NCBI RefSeq assembly: GCF_018613315.1
Contig: NZ_JAGGQL010000008.1
Coordinates: 62,001-126,000, forward strand
DNA length: 64,000 bases
From: Bacillus sp. ISL-37
GTDB lineage: Bacteria; Bacillota; Bacilli; Bacillales; Cytobacillaceae
Direction of reading: 5' to 3'
A program made the translations under genes and the position numbers. Below, in pieces: positions 35,476-45,500 of the stretch. Below the pieces are notes generated by a model, which was not told where the DNA came from, searched no databases, and saw nothing but the letters and a program-made list of their open reading frames with translations. Position 1 is the stretch's first letter, and the number at the start of each line of letters is the position of its first letter.

Positions 35476-36552
35476 CTATTTCTTTCCAGGATTGTCTTTA
35501 TTTTTCCCGGATTGGCCCCTGCTGTCACTTCTTGTGCCTTGTTGGTTGCTGGACTTTTTTTCATCTTTATATTGTTTTCTGCTCTGGCCATTTTTATTGC
35601 TATTGCCATTATTAGCATGTGTGTTGTTGTTCCCCTGCCAATTCTTGTTGTTATCCTGGCCATTATCGTTTTTTCCGGAATTGTTATTTCCTTTGGCTTT
35701 ATCTTGCGCAGGCGGTTCTACCTTGTTGGGATTTTCTTTTGGAACCTGAGGATCTTTCTTCTTCTCCTGACCTGGTGGTTCCTTCTTTTCAGGCTGCGGA
35801 ACAACAGAAGGAGCAGAGTTTTTCTTTTCAGGCTCTGGCTTTGCTTTTTCCTTTTCATCCGGCTTTCCTGCAGGCTTTAGCGCATCCTTTTGCTTTTCTT
35901 TATAAACACCAGTCGTAACACCCTGCTTTTGTGCCTTCTCCCTGTCTTCAATTGTTGCTTCCATAACCTTGAAATTCAGGTTTTCATCTTGTGTTGTTTT
36001 TTTTATTTCAGTAATCTTTTTTTCTAATGCTCGATCTACTGATTCTTTTGCCTTCTTATTATGAACAGTCGCGATGACAACGTCTTTGTTTTCTTTTAAG
36101 AAACCTTCATCCTCGATTTCCTCAATGATCATCTCTGCGACCACAGCTGCATCCTTCTTTTTCCATCCTTTTATTTCCCCAATGATCTCTTCCCCTTCAG
36201 AATTATAACCTGTCATCCGGAGAACCTTTAAATCATCGTTGACTGCCAGTTCAATGCTTGGATTCACATCAATGGACATATATGCGTAAACCTGTCCGTT
36301 TTGATACACAGGAACAAGCGCAGTCATGGCAAGCATAAACACTGCTGCAACCGCAATACTCCTTGTCTTAAAGCTATTTAAAAACGATAGATTGAATCTT
36401 TTCTTCTTAACAGTTAGCGTTTCTGGAAAAAAATGAATTTCTTCTCCTACCTGATAATCTTGTTGAAGCTTTCGGGCCCGTAAAAACTCGCCTTCGGGGG
36501 TCAACAATGTTAGGTAAAGATCATTGATTTCAAGGATAACCCCTTTTCTCAT
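35476..36552 (-). CDS. rsgI: RsgI-type anti-sigma-I factor with a low-complexity extracellular tail
   Basis: A 358-residue single-pass protein. Residues 1-55 are the cytoplasmic RsgI N-domain (MRKGVILEINDLYLTLLTPEGE); one membrane helix lies at about 62-82; the extracellular juxtamembrane domain contains YMSIDVNPSIELAVND; from about residue 225 the sequence is a P/K/E/Q- then N/G-rich tail. RsgI holds sigma I inactive until an external signal, in Bacillus heat or cell-wall stress. The start overlaps the sigI stop by 4 bp. The disordered tail may sit in or sense the cell wall. Confidence 0.92.
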   Translation of the reverse strand: MRKGVILEINDLYLTLLTPEGEFLRARKLQQDYQVGEEIHFFPETLTVKKKRFNLSFLNSFKTRSIAVAAVFMLAMTALVPVYQNGQVYAYMSIDVNPSIELAVNDDLKVLRMTGYNSEGEEIIGEIKGWKKKDAAVVAEMIIEEIEDEGFLKENKDVVIATVHNKKAKESVDRALEKKITEIKKTTQDENLNFKVMEATIEDREKAQKQGVTTGVYKEKQKDALKPAGKPDEKEKAKPEPEKKNSAPSVVPQPEKKEPPGQEKKKDPQVPKENPNKVEPPAQDKAKGNNNSGKNDNGQDNNKNWQGNNNTHANNGNSNKNGQSRKQYKDEKKSSNQQGTRSDSRGQSGKNKDNPGKK

Positions 36553-37304
36553 GTCTCTAACACCCCTTTAATATAATCCTTTAAATATACATAATCCCCA
36601 ATTAAAATAAGTGCGATTGCAATAATATATTTTCTGTTTCTCTCTATGGTTTTTCTGCTGACTTTGACCATGTCTTCCAATTGCTTGATTGGCAAGCGTT
36701 TTTTATCGAGAAGCAAGTTCTTTAATTCCTCGCTTTCAACCATTGACTTTGCAACAAGCATCGCATTTTTCCGGGCATCTGCATGCTTAGGTGACTGTTC
36801 GAGCAAATCCTGGAAAGATAGGTCAAATTCTTTTAGTACCGCCTGAAATTGAATGATCTCTTCTCTTCTTAGTTCTTGTTCTGTCTTTTTTCTGAACTCA
36901 TCCAGAGAAAGCTCATCTTCAATAGTCGATCTCTGTTGCTCTTCTTCAGACGGATCATTGGATATGTTGAAGCTAAGGTTTTGATTCCGGCTCTGCTGCC
37001 GGATATAATCAATCACCCTCCGCTTAATCATGACTTCAGCAAAGCTTAATAATGAATTTCCTTTTTCTGATGAATATTTCTGGATTGCCTCATTAAAAGC
37101 AATGAGGCCAATGCTAAATTCATCGTCCGACTCATGTATGTATCTCTTGCAGACAGACGAAACAGTCTTCGCGATAAATGGCTTATATGAATCAATTAAT
37201 TCTTCTCTTAAAGCAGCATCCCCCTGGTGGATTTTCTCTACAGTTTCTTCCAGTGGCCTGCGCTTTTTCTTTGCCATGAACAATAAACTTAGCAATAGCC
37301 TCAC
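36549..37304 (-). CDS. sigI: RNA polymerase sigma factor SigI
   Basis: A 251-residue sigma factor. YKPFIAKTVSSVCKRY and DDEFSIGLIAFNEAI match SigI; the C-terminal part has VKQLEDM-like KQLEDMVKVSRKTIERNRKY. The GTG at 37304 (seven bases after GGGGAG) gives exactly the length of B. subtilis SigI; the ATG at 37319 lies before that site. In Bacillus it controls heat- and wall-related genes (e.g. mreBH, lytE, bcrC). Confidence 0.93.
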   Translation of the reverse strand: MRLLLSLLFMAKKKRRPLEETVEKIHQGDAALREELIDSYKPFIAKTVSSVCKRYIHESDDEFSIGLIAFNEAIQKYSSEKGNSLLSFAEVMIKRRVIDYIRQQSRNQNLSFNISNDPSEEEQQRSTIEDELSLDEFRKKTEQELRREEIIQFQAVLKEFDLSFQDLLEQSPKHADARKNAMLVAKSMVESEELKNLLLDKKRLPIKQLEDMVKVSRKTIERNRKYIIAIALILIGDYVYLKDYIKGVLET

Positions 37305-37365
37305 CTCTTTTCTCCCCACATTATATCATGTCTGTCAATTTCTCATTCTGTGGTTAGGCAGTGAA

Positions 37366-37394
37366 AAGATAGCCAAATAAGGCTACCTTTTCGA
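37366..37394 (-). terminator. Terminator of the DUF5667 gene
   Basis: AGGTAGCC / GGCTATC stem with TTATTT loop on the minus strand, followed by TTTT. Confidence 0.65.
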
Positions 37395-37413
37395 GTCTAT
37401 TGTTCATTATGAA

Positions 37414-38592
37414 TTAGTTTTTGTCATTACCTTTTCCGTTACCGTTACCTTTGCCATTTCCATTGCCTTTATTTTCTTGTTTCTTTGTATTCTTTTCTTG
37501 TTTCTTATCCTGCTTAGCCTGTTGTTTTTCTTCTTTCTTTTGCTGTTCAGCTTCCTTGCGTTCCTGTTTTTCAACAGCCTTTTCTGCTTTACGCTCTTGT
37601 TTAGCTTTTTCTTTTTCAGCTTTTGGTGACACTACTGGTACTACAGTTGTGTCGTCATTTACAGGCACTGTTTCTTCAGCAGGCTCTTCAACTACAGGTG
37701 TTTCATCAGCAGGCAGAAGATCTGATTCAACCACTGGTTCTAGTTCTACTGGCTCAGTTGTTTGTGCTTCTTCTTCCTCAACAGGTTTCTCTGCATATTT
37801 TTCTTCTAATTTAGCCAATTTCTTTGCCATCTTAGCGTATGTTTTGTCAATGTTCTTTTGAAGTTGCGCTCTTGCATTTTCATTGCCAACATGTTCCATC
37901 GCGGCTTTTAATGCAATAATATTCTGTCTAAGCATTCCTTCGATTTCTTCGAAAGGATCTTCACTTACAACGTCTTCTTCTTCAGAACCTTCTTCCGCGT
38001 CTTCATCGCTAGGCTCTTCAGCTACAACATCGTCCGCAGGCTCTTCTCCATCTTCTGTTGATTCTTCAGAATCTGTTTCCTCTGTGTCTTCATCAGTTGT
38101 TGTCCCATCCTCCGGGTCTGTTCCTTCTTCAAGGTCAGCATTTTCTTCATTTGATACTTCTTCATCTACAATCTCTTGTGAAGATTCCATATATTCAACA
38201 GCTGCTTCGATTACTTTAAGGGCTTCTTCTTCATTTCCCTCAGCAAATAGAGCACTTGCCTCTTGAAGGCGTTCTGCGGCGTATGTAGCAAGCAATTCTG
38301 CTTCTTTAGCATTATCAATTGTAAAAGCAAGCCTGATTTTCTCAAGTGCTATTTTAGCAAAGTAGAAGAAGTCTCCCGGTATCAAAGATGGATTCGTTTC
38401 TTCAAGCTCATCGACCTGTGTCTTTGCTTCTTCAAGCTCTTCAGGGCTGACATTTTGCAGTTCTACCGTTTCAACCTCAGAATTGTTCTCTTCTGCCATT
38501 GCAACAGGGGAAAATGCAAATGTTCCAGCAAGCACTAAAGCCAATGTACTCTTGGCGATTTTTTTCATCTCTTGGTTAGAAAGTTTCTTCAT
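37414..38592 (-). CDS. Secreted DUF5667-type protein with acidic middle and basic tail
   Basis: A 392-residue exported protein. Signal peptide residues 1-32 (ends FAFSPVAMA). A helical DUF5667-like domain (about 55-125) contains PGDFFYFAKIALEKIRLAFT. A long Glu/Asp/Ser-rich stretch follows (about 130-215), then a second helical part, and a Lys/Gln-rich tail ending in KGNGNGK repeats. The charge pattern suggests interaction with the envelope or with DNA, but no function is known. It lies directly upstream of sigI-rsgI on the same strand, and a sigma-I-like promoter precedes it. The ATG at 38592 has GAGGTGA upstream. Confidence 0.8.
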   Translation of the reverse strand: MKKLSNQEMKKIAKSTLALVLAGTFAFSPVAMAEENNSEVETVELQNVSPEELEEAKTQVDELEETNPSLIPGDFFYFAKIALEKIRLAFTIDNAKEAELLATYAAERLQEASALFAEGNEEEALKVIEAAVEYMESSQEIVDEEVSNEENADLEEGTDPEDGTTTDEDTEETDSEESTEDGEEPADDVVAEEPSDEDAEEGSEEEDVVSEDPFEEIEGMLRQNIIALKAAMEHVGNENARAQLQKNIDKTYAKMAKKLAKLEEKYAEKPVEEEEAQTTEPVELEPVVESDLLPADETPVVEEPAEETVPVNDDTTVVPVVSPKAEKEKAKQERKAEKAVEKQERKEAEQQKKEEKQQAKQDKKQEKNTKKQENKGNGNGKGNGNGKGNDKN

Positions 38593-38645
38593 TCTCAGTT
38601 CACCTCGTAAGTTTTTAGGAGCGGCCGCTTTAATCACTACAAGGT

Positions 38646-38674
38646 TACGTTTGCGCTTACTATGTTATGGGGGT
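38646..38674 (-). promoter_or_regulatory. Possible sigma-I promoter of the DUF5667 gene
   Basis: On the minus strand AAAAAACCCCC (the C run at 38673-38669) is followed 19 bp later by CGTA (38649-38646). B. subtilis sigma-I promoters carry an ACCCCC -35 element and a CGAA-like -10. I do not remember the exact preferred spacer, so this is tentative. A start near 38638 would give a 45-nt leader. Confidence 0.4.
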
Positions 38675-38683
38675 TTTTTAGAA

Positions 38684-38720
38684 AAAAATAAAAAGCTTCA
38701 GTCAAAACTTGACCGAAGTA
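38684..38720 (-). terminator. Probable terminator of the gene ending at 38924
   Basis: CTTCAGTCAA / TTGACCGAAG (one mismatch, AAC loop); on the minus strand a T-rich tail follows. It separates the upstream gene from the DUF5667 promoter. Confidence 0.6.
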
Positions 38721-38923
38721 TTAAGAATATTGTTGATATATACGGTTTTAGAAGGAATTTTGGTTCTTATAAAATATAATAGGGCAACGTCGACTAAAGT
38801 CTGCCACCTTCCCATCTTTTACCGATTTATTGGCATAGTCCGCATAAAAAGGACCATGCCACGGGAGAAAACACATTTTAGAAGAATTCTCCCAGGAAGA
38901 TTGGGCTTATTGCTATATGTATT

Positions 38924-39409
38924 CTAGTTGTAATAAAGCTTAAGTAATAACTTCCTGATCAAGAATCCGGTAATCACTCCGGGAATGACAAAAAGCATTG
39001 GAAGGAAAACTGGCCCTGGAAATAGGCCAAATATTTTAACCTTCGGTGATATCATCAAACCAACTGTTACGAAATAGGCCGAGAACACAAAAGGCAAAAA
39101 GGTGATTTTCTCTTCCGCCGGCATCACGCTTCTATACGCATCCCACATGGCGAACATATATAAACATGGGTAAAACATCAGCCACTGGAAGTCCAGGACA
39201 TGCATAGCCTTTTCCGTCTCCCCAAGGAAGCTATACATTATTCCTTTATTAAAATTACTATTAACGTTAACAAGGAACTCAAGCAGGACAAATAAAATGC
39301 CCTTTACAAGGTTCCCCGTCAGTAGCTGGGCAAACCCTGGGAGTGCGATGCTCCACATTACCGCTTCTAGTTTGGTTAAGTTCTTTTTTATCGCCACGTC
39401 ACGTTTCAT
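38924..39409 (-). CDS. Small polytopic membrane protein of unknown function
   Basis: A 161-residue protein with about four to five hydrophobic helices; the N-terminal IALPGFAQLLTGNLVKGILF resembles the PGxGQLxxG helix-turn of TM2-like proteins. I do not recognise a named family. The start codon ATG at 39409 lacks a strong site (ATGACTAAAGGATG: AAAGGATG overlaps). The 3' region contains two stable hairpins (38833-38894). Confidence 0.7.
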   Translation of the reverse strand: MKRDVAIKKNLTKLEAVMWSIALPGFAQLLTGNLVKGILFVLLEFLVNVNSNFNKGIMYSFLGETEKAMHVLDFQWLMFYPCLYMFAMWDAYRSVMPAEEKITFLPFVFSAYFVTVGLMISPKVKIFGLFPGPVFLPMLFVIPGVITGFLIRKLLLKLYYN

Positions 39410-39636
39410 CCTTTAGTCATATTATTGGTACCGTTATGAATGCTTAATTTTCCACAGTGTCAAAAGAACACATGGAAATTATTTTTATCCTGTGCATTTT
39501 GCTCTTGTTTTAGATTGTCCAAATTGTGCTTCGAATTATCATTTTTCCAGTTAATTGTTAAATTAATTTCGTGAGAATTACCTGATCCACGTTGTATATT
39601 TAAAAACAGGATAGGAACATTTGGCTAAATTAATAA

Positions 39637-39661
39637 AACCGCCCCTAATACCGGGACGGTT
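39637..39661 (-). terminator. Terminator of the aldehyde dehydrogenase gene
   Basis: AACCG-CCC / GGG-CGGTT stem with one mismatch, then TTTTATT on the minus strand. Confidence 0.75.
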
Positions 39662-39666
39662 GAAAA

Positions 39667-41220
39667 TTATTTGTTACTTTTTAAGAGGGCGATATAGTTT
39701 TTAGCAAAAGTGAGCCAATCTCTTTTGTCGGCAAAATAGCTTTTGAATAAATTCAGGAACAATGGATATTTACCTTTATACGGATACCATTGAATTTCAG
39801 ATTTCATAAAACCCATGTCTTCCATGATTGCTTTTTCATGACAAAAGATCTTCAAACCTGCCTCAGAATGATATCGTCCAATGCCGCTCTCCTTAGTTCC
39901 CCCGAAAGGAAGACCATGGTTGGCTACAGTAATAAGTACATCATTGATGACGACAGCTCCGGATACAAGTTTGGAAGCGACACGACGCGCCTTCGCTTTA
40001 TCCTGAGTCCAGACACTTGCATTTAGTCCATACACGGTTCCATTAGCATATGCTATTGCTTCTTCTTCCGTATCGAATGGGACAACAGGAAGCAAAGGGC
40101 CGAAAGATTCTTCCTGGATGATTTTCATGTCTTGCTCGACTTCAGTAATGACAGTAAGCGGCAGGAACATGTCTTCCTTCCAATCAGAAGGTTTCAATCC
40201 AGTTTCCAATTTCGCCCCCCGTTCAAGTGCTTCATCCAGCTGTTCTCTTACCACGTCTTTCTGGGCTGGAAAAGTCATTGACCCCACATCTGAGTTTATA
40301 TCGTTCCCCTGCTGAAGAGAATTGACTTCTTTTTTCAATTTTTCAAGGAACTTCCCATATATTGACCGTTCCACATATAACCGCTCAGCGCTCATACAGA
40401 CCTGGCCGCTGTTTGTAAAAGCCCCCCATGCCGCTGCCTTAACTGCCCTGTCGAGGTTGGCATCTTCAAATACAATCATTGGATCCTTGCCGCCGAGCTC
40501 CAGAGTTGTTGGAATCAAATCCTTCGCAGCCTGCTGCTGGATGATCTTCCCTGTACGGACAGAGCCTGTAAAGAAGATATAATCTGGCTTACCCGATGTG
40601 AAAGCAGCACCAACTTCCTTGCCGCCGTGAGCCACTTGTACAGTTCCTTTCGGGAATCCAGAGCGATTGAATAAGTCTTCGATGCATTTACCAACAAGCG
40701 GAGTCACCTCTGATGGCTTTAGGATGACAGAATTGCCTCCTGCCAGAGCGCTGATCATCGGTACCATCGCCAGTTGCAGCGGATAATTCCAGGGTGATAT
40801 TACAAGTACGACACCACGCGGCATATATTCAATAAAGGATTTTTTTCCGATGAGCAATAAAGGTGTTTTAACTTTTTGCCTGCTAAGAACCTTTTCAGCA
40901 TGTTTGATAATATGATCGATTGCATCAAGTGTCGGCATGATATCGGCCACAATTGACTCGGTCAATACCTTGCCAGTATCATCTGAGATAATTTTTGCAA
41001 TTTCATCCATTTCATCGACCATCAGCTGCTTCAGATTTCTTAAATATCCGGTACGCTCAGAAATAGCGAGACTGCTCCAAGTCCCAAAAGCCTTCCTCGC
41101 CTCCTGATAGAAGAACGGAACTTCATGGACAGGCGTCTCCTCAATTTCGGCAATAACCTCCCCTGTCGCTGGTGCCAATACCGATAACTTTTGCACTTCT
41201 TCAACTGAATGCACGTTCAT
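39667..41220 (-). CDS. NAD(P)-dependent aldehyde dehydrogenase
   Basis: A 517-residue ALDH-superfamily enzyme. The general-base Glu is in TLELGGKDPMIV and the nucleophile Cys in NSGQVCMSAERLYVE; cofactor segment FFTGSVRTGKIIQQ. It oxidises an aldehyde to the acid. It lies 23 bp after the reductase gene and is probably co-transcribed. The ATG at 41220 overlaps the AGGTGA site; the GTG at 41214 is better spaced and may be the true start. Substrate unknown; the partner suggests medium- or long-chain aldehydes. Confidence 0.87.
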   Translation of the reverse strand: MNVHSVEEVQKLSVLAPATGEVIAEIEETPVHEVPFFYQEARKAFGTWSSLAISERTGYLRNLKQLMVDEMDEIAKIISDDTGKVLTESIVADIMPTLDAIDHIIKHAEKVLSRQKVKTPLLLIGKKSFIEYMPRGVVLVISPWNYPLQLAMVPMISALAGGNSVILKPSEVTPLVGKCIEDLFNRSGFPKGTVQVAHGGKEVGAAFTSGKPDYIFFTGSVRTGKIIQQQAAKDLIPTTLELGGKDPMIVFEDANLDRAVKAAAWGAFTNSGQVCMSAERLYVERSIYGKFLEKLKKEVNSLQQGNDINSDVGSMTFPAQKDVVREQLDEALERGAKLETGLKPSDWKEDMFLPLTVITEVEQDMKIIQEESFGPLLPVVPFDTEEEAIAYANGTVYGLNASVWTQDKAKARRVASKLVSGAVVINDVLITVANHGLPFGGTKESGIGRYHSEAGLKIFCHEKAIMEDMGFMKSEIQWYPYKGKYPLFLNLFKSYFADKRDWLTFAKNYIALLKSNK

Positions 41221-41243
41221 TCACCTGCCAATAATTTAAAGTC

Positions 41244-42341
41244 TTATATAATGTTTATTTGGTACTGAGTATTATTTTTATTTTCTCGATAAAAAGCCGC
41301 CATTGCAGCTATCCCTTCCTTGAAATCCGGGCATGCGATCCCGGAATCCTTTAAGTCATCCTGTGCCTGTGACGAATCGAAATGGCCTCTCCATGTAAAA
41401 TAGTCGAGTGCTTCTTTTTCGACTCCAAGATACCTTCTGAGCACCCTGAAATTGAGTCCTCCTTTTGCGAGCGCCAGTGGGACAGAACCTTTTGGCTGCT
41501 TCTTCAACAATTCGTACATCATCATTTCATAAAGCTCAGACACTTTGTATGGTTTGGGATCTGTAAGATGATATGTTTTCCCTGCTCCTTTATCAGCAAA
41601 GGTTAAATAGGTTGTCGCCTCAATAATATAATCCACTGGCACAAGATTGACAACAGTATCGCCTTTGCCAAGCTTTGGCAAGAATGGCATGAAGCTGAGG
41701 CGGTCGATAAAATTCATGATGAAATACGGGCCATCAAATTTGATGGTTTCTCCTGTTGCTGAATGGCCTTTAACAATTCCTGGTCTGATGATGGTGACAG
41801 GAATCTCGGACTTCAATGCTTCCACAAGCACTTCAGCTTCATATTTAGTCTCTTCATAGTAGTTTTTGAATCCGGGTGGCTTGATTAATTCATCCTCATA
41901 CAATATACCTTCCCGTTTGCCTGCAACATATCCGGTACTGAAATACGTATAGCGCTTGAGATTTTTTAAGGTCTTCGCCCATTCATTCACGTACCTAGTT
42001 CCATCCACATTCACACGGTACGCAATTTCCTTAGGAACCGCGAGGTCATATATAGCTGCCAGGTGGAAGATATGCGTTACAGCTGACTCAAGCTTTGCTT
42101 GCTTTTCATGGTCAATCGCCAGGCCTGATACTGTAATATCCCCTTTTATAATCTCGAACTGACCCTCAGACATGCTAAAATCCTGAATGATTGCTGCTCT
42201 CTCATCCTCTGCCTTCTCTACCATATTAGGCAACACCAATACATGAATCTTTCCTTTACCATTATTTTTTCGTAAAACTTCTCTAATCAATTGATTGCTG
42301 ATAAATCCAGGAAATCCTGTAAAAAAGTACCCGTACTCCAT
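41244..42341 (-). CDS. Extended SDR reductase, fatty acyl reductase/epimerase-like
   Basis: A 365-residue NAD(P)-binding protein. The N-terminal TGFPGFISNQLIREVL is the nucleotide-binding glycine motif, HIFHLAAIYDLAV follows, and YYEETKYEAEVLV contains the catalytic YxxxK. It resembles NAD_binding_4 (male sterility/fatty acyl reductase) proteins more than sugar epimerases. The start at 42341 follows GAGGAGG. Adjacent to an aldehyde dehydrogenase, so an alcohol-aldehyde-acid interconversion is plausible. Confidence 0.82.
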   Translation of the reverse strand: MEYGYFFTGFPGFISNQLIREVLRKNNGKGKIHVLVLPNMVEKAEDERAAIIQDFSMSEGQFEIIKGDITVSGLAIDHEKQAKLESAVTHIFHLAAIYDLAVPKEIAYRVNVDGTRYVNEWAKTLKNLKRYTYFSTGYVAGKREGILYEDELIKPPGFKNYYEETKYEAEVLVEALKSEIPVTIIRPGIVKGHSATGETIKFDGPYFIMNFIDRLSFMPFLPKLGKGDTVVNLVPVDYIIEATTYLTFADKGAGKTYHLTDPKPYKVSELYEMMMYELLKKQPKGSVPLALAKGGLNFRVLRRYLGVEKEALDYFTWRGHFDSSQAQDDLKDSGIACPDFKEGIAAMAAFYRENKNNTQYQINII

Positions 42342-42493
42342 GAATGTCCTCCTCACAGTTAATTAGCTATATTTTAACGATAAGCGCTTACATCCGCAAT
42401 CACTTTACAAACTATTCTGAAAAATACGATAAATAACGGGGTGGGTGCAACTAAGCGAGGAAGTTTCTTCGTGTATTGTGATGTTTTCTGGGA

Positions 42494-42527
42494 GAAAAAA
42501 ATGCCTGGCTAATCTCAGCCAGACATC
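42494..42527 (-). terminator. Terminator of the second RND exporter
   Basis: ATGCCTGGCT / AGCCAGACAT with one mismatch; seven Ts follow on the minus strand. Confidence 0.8.
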
Positions 42528-42532
42528 TCGCA

Positions 42533-45500
42533 TTATCTTCGTCTTCTAAAATCTTGATGTGAATCTTCTTCGTCTTTTATTTGGTGAAGAAGCTCTTCTA
42601 ACATACCGGCCATTTCTTCTTTCGTGTATTTTCCCTTTTGGAAGGTTGTCGGCCTTTCTTCGGTTCCCGCTTCATATTCTGACTCTGTATGCTCTTTTAG
42701 CAGATAGGCTGGTACCAGATGGCCATCTGGTGTCGCATACATTTTATTTCTTCTTCGGTAGTCCTTGTCAAAGAAACTATAGACTACCGGAATGACAAAC
42801 AGGGTCAGGAATGTACTGCTGATCAGGCCTCCAATTACCGTAATACCCATTGGCTGGTTGATTTCAGTGCCTTCCCCAATGCCTAGCGCCAGTGGAAGAA
42901 GTCCAAGAATGGTCGTCAACGCCGTCATCAAGATTGGGCGTGCCCTGTCTTTTACCGAAAGGACAATCGCTTCATGCGGTATTAAACCACGCTCTTTCTT
43001 CTGGTTGATGTAGTCAACGATTACAATTGCATTATTAACTACGATACCTGCAAGCACAATAATTCCGATCACCACCGTCAAGCTTACTGGTGTTCCCGTT
43101 GCCGTCAGCGCCAGTGCGACACCAATTACCATCAGCGGAACCGTAAACATGATGACAAATGGATACTTAAGTGACTCGAACTGGGCCGCCATTACAAGAT
43201 AAATCAAGATGATTGCCAGAACGAAAGCCAGCACAAGATCATCGATTGATGATTCGAGCAGCTCTCTGTCTCCACTGAAGACTACCTCAGTTTCTTCTGG
43301 TAAATCAAGCTCAGCTATTCTCTCATCCACCTTTTTGGAAATATCACCAAGGTTTGTAGAGGATTTGTATTTCATTGTGAATTCAACTGCACCCTGCTGA
43401 TTGATCCGCTGGATTCTGACAGGACCGCTGCCGGTTTCAATATTAGCAACCTGGCCAAGGGTAATATAGTTACCGTCAGGCTTCTTGATCAAAAGCTTTT
43501 TCAGCTCATTGATATTCTTGGTTACTTCACTATCATATTCTACATATACACCTAGAATTTCTCCATCTTCACCGGGCATTTGTGTTGCCATATCTCCACG
43601 AGTTACATTGTTAACAATCATGGCAATTTGCGCTGGTGCCAGTCCCTGGGCCAGTGCTTTTTCCCTGTCAACCGTAATCTGAATTTCCTCAACAGTATCA
43701 TTCTGGCTTGTAGTCAGCTCATTGACATCATCGAGCTCCTTCAGGGATTCATATATTCTATCAACAGACTCATTCAGCCGTTTTTCACTGGTATCGCGAA
43801 CATTGAAAGTCAGGGTGTTCGGAGCAGAACCGGATGTGGACTGCATATTAAAACCTAGTTCAGCACTGCTGTTTGCATTTGCCGCAGCTTGTTCCAGCTC
43901 TTTTTTTACATTATCGACAAACTGGAAGGTACTGATTTCCCGTTCTTCAAGCTCATCCATCTTTACATACAGTTCACCGACATTGGCATTCGTCGTGCCT
44001 CTGAATGAAGCCTCTTGTGTAGTACCCACCAGGCTTACATAAACATCGACCTCTTCTTCATCTTTCAATTTATCTTCGAGAGCAGCCATGACTTTTTGAG
44101 TCTCAGAAAGAGCGGCTCCATTTTCGAGATTCACCCTGATGCTGAAGAATCCTTCATCTGTAGGAGGGATAAACTGGGTGCCAACTGTTGTCACTCCATA
44201 ACCGCCTCCGGCCAGCATCAGCAAAGTGATCAGAATGACGATGAATCGATGGCGAAGTGCCCACCTGATCGATTTTTCCAATCCTTTCAATGAGCCTGAG
44301 CGCTGCCTTCTCGCTTCGAGATTTTTCTTAGGCGCCTTCAATAGCCTGCTGGCTAACATTGGGACAACAGTCAATGCAACCACTAATGAAGCAAACAAAC
44401 TGAATGAAATCGTCAAAGCGAACTCTGTAAACAGCTCGCCGATGATACCAGAGATGAAGACAACTGGCAAAAACACTGCTACAGTCGTCAAAGTTGATGC
44501 AGTAATAGCAGCTCCTACTTCCTTAGCTCCATCCCTTGCCGCTGTTTTCGGATCCTTGCCCATTGAAAGATGGCGGTATATATTTTCGATGACGACGATC
44601 GCATTATCCACCAGCATCCCGATTCCGAGTGCCAGTCCCCCAAGGGTCATGATATTCAATGTAAAATCAGCAAAGAACATCAATACGAAGGTGAAGATGA
44701 CCGAATACGGAATCGCTATCCCGATGATAAGCGGACTCTTCACATTTCTAAGGAAGAAGAACAGAACGGCCATCGCTAGCAATCCCCCGACAATCAGGGA
44801 GCTTGAAATATTTCCGATTGCCATTTTGATGTAATCTCCCTGGTCAAAGAGTACCTCCGACTCTATCCCAGCGTATTTATCACGTTCAAGCAATGTCTCC
44901 AACTCTTCGAGAAAAGCTTCTGAAACCTCTGCCGTGTTGGCATCCGATTGCTGCAGGACACTCAACAGTACGGAAGGAGTCTGATTCGTCCTTGTAATCG
45001 TATTATCATCCTGTTTCTGCAGCACAACTGTTCCAACATCCTCTAGAGTGACCTTCTCATTTGTCACCGGATTGTTGAATACAGTCAAGTTCTTTAACGT
45101 ATCTAATGAATCCAAATTACTGATGATCCTTGTCGTCAGTTCTTTGCCATCTGTCAAAATCGTATCACCAGGCATTGATACATCATTAGCCCTGATCAGG
45201 TCGACAATATCGGACTGGCTCAGTTTATAGCTCTTTAACTTTTCCTGGTCAAGTTCCACCCTTACTTCCCGTACGGATGTACCTGATAAATTGACGCTTG
45301 CGACTCCTTCAACCTTGGTAAGTTCCAGTTCTAGCTCTTCCGCCAGCTCCCTTAGCGCAGATTCATCCTGGCCGGAGCTTAAGGATAGCTGGATGACTGG
45401 AAATTGAGACGGATCGAACTTCATGAATCTCGGCTTATTCGCATCGTCTGGAATCGGCGTCATATCCAGCCTCTGGATGACTTCATCCTGGATATCATCA

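Noticed and set aside
35492-35918. Hydrophobic + strand frames opposite rsgI, and similar frames opposite the DUF5667 gene
   Set aside because: Antisense of lysine/glutamate-rich coding sequence reads as Phe/Leu/Ser-rich frames; these are shadows of genes with good starts.
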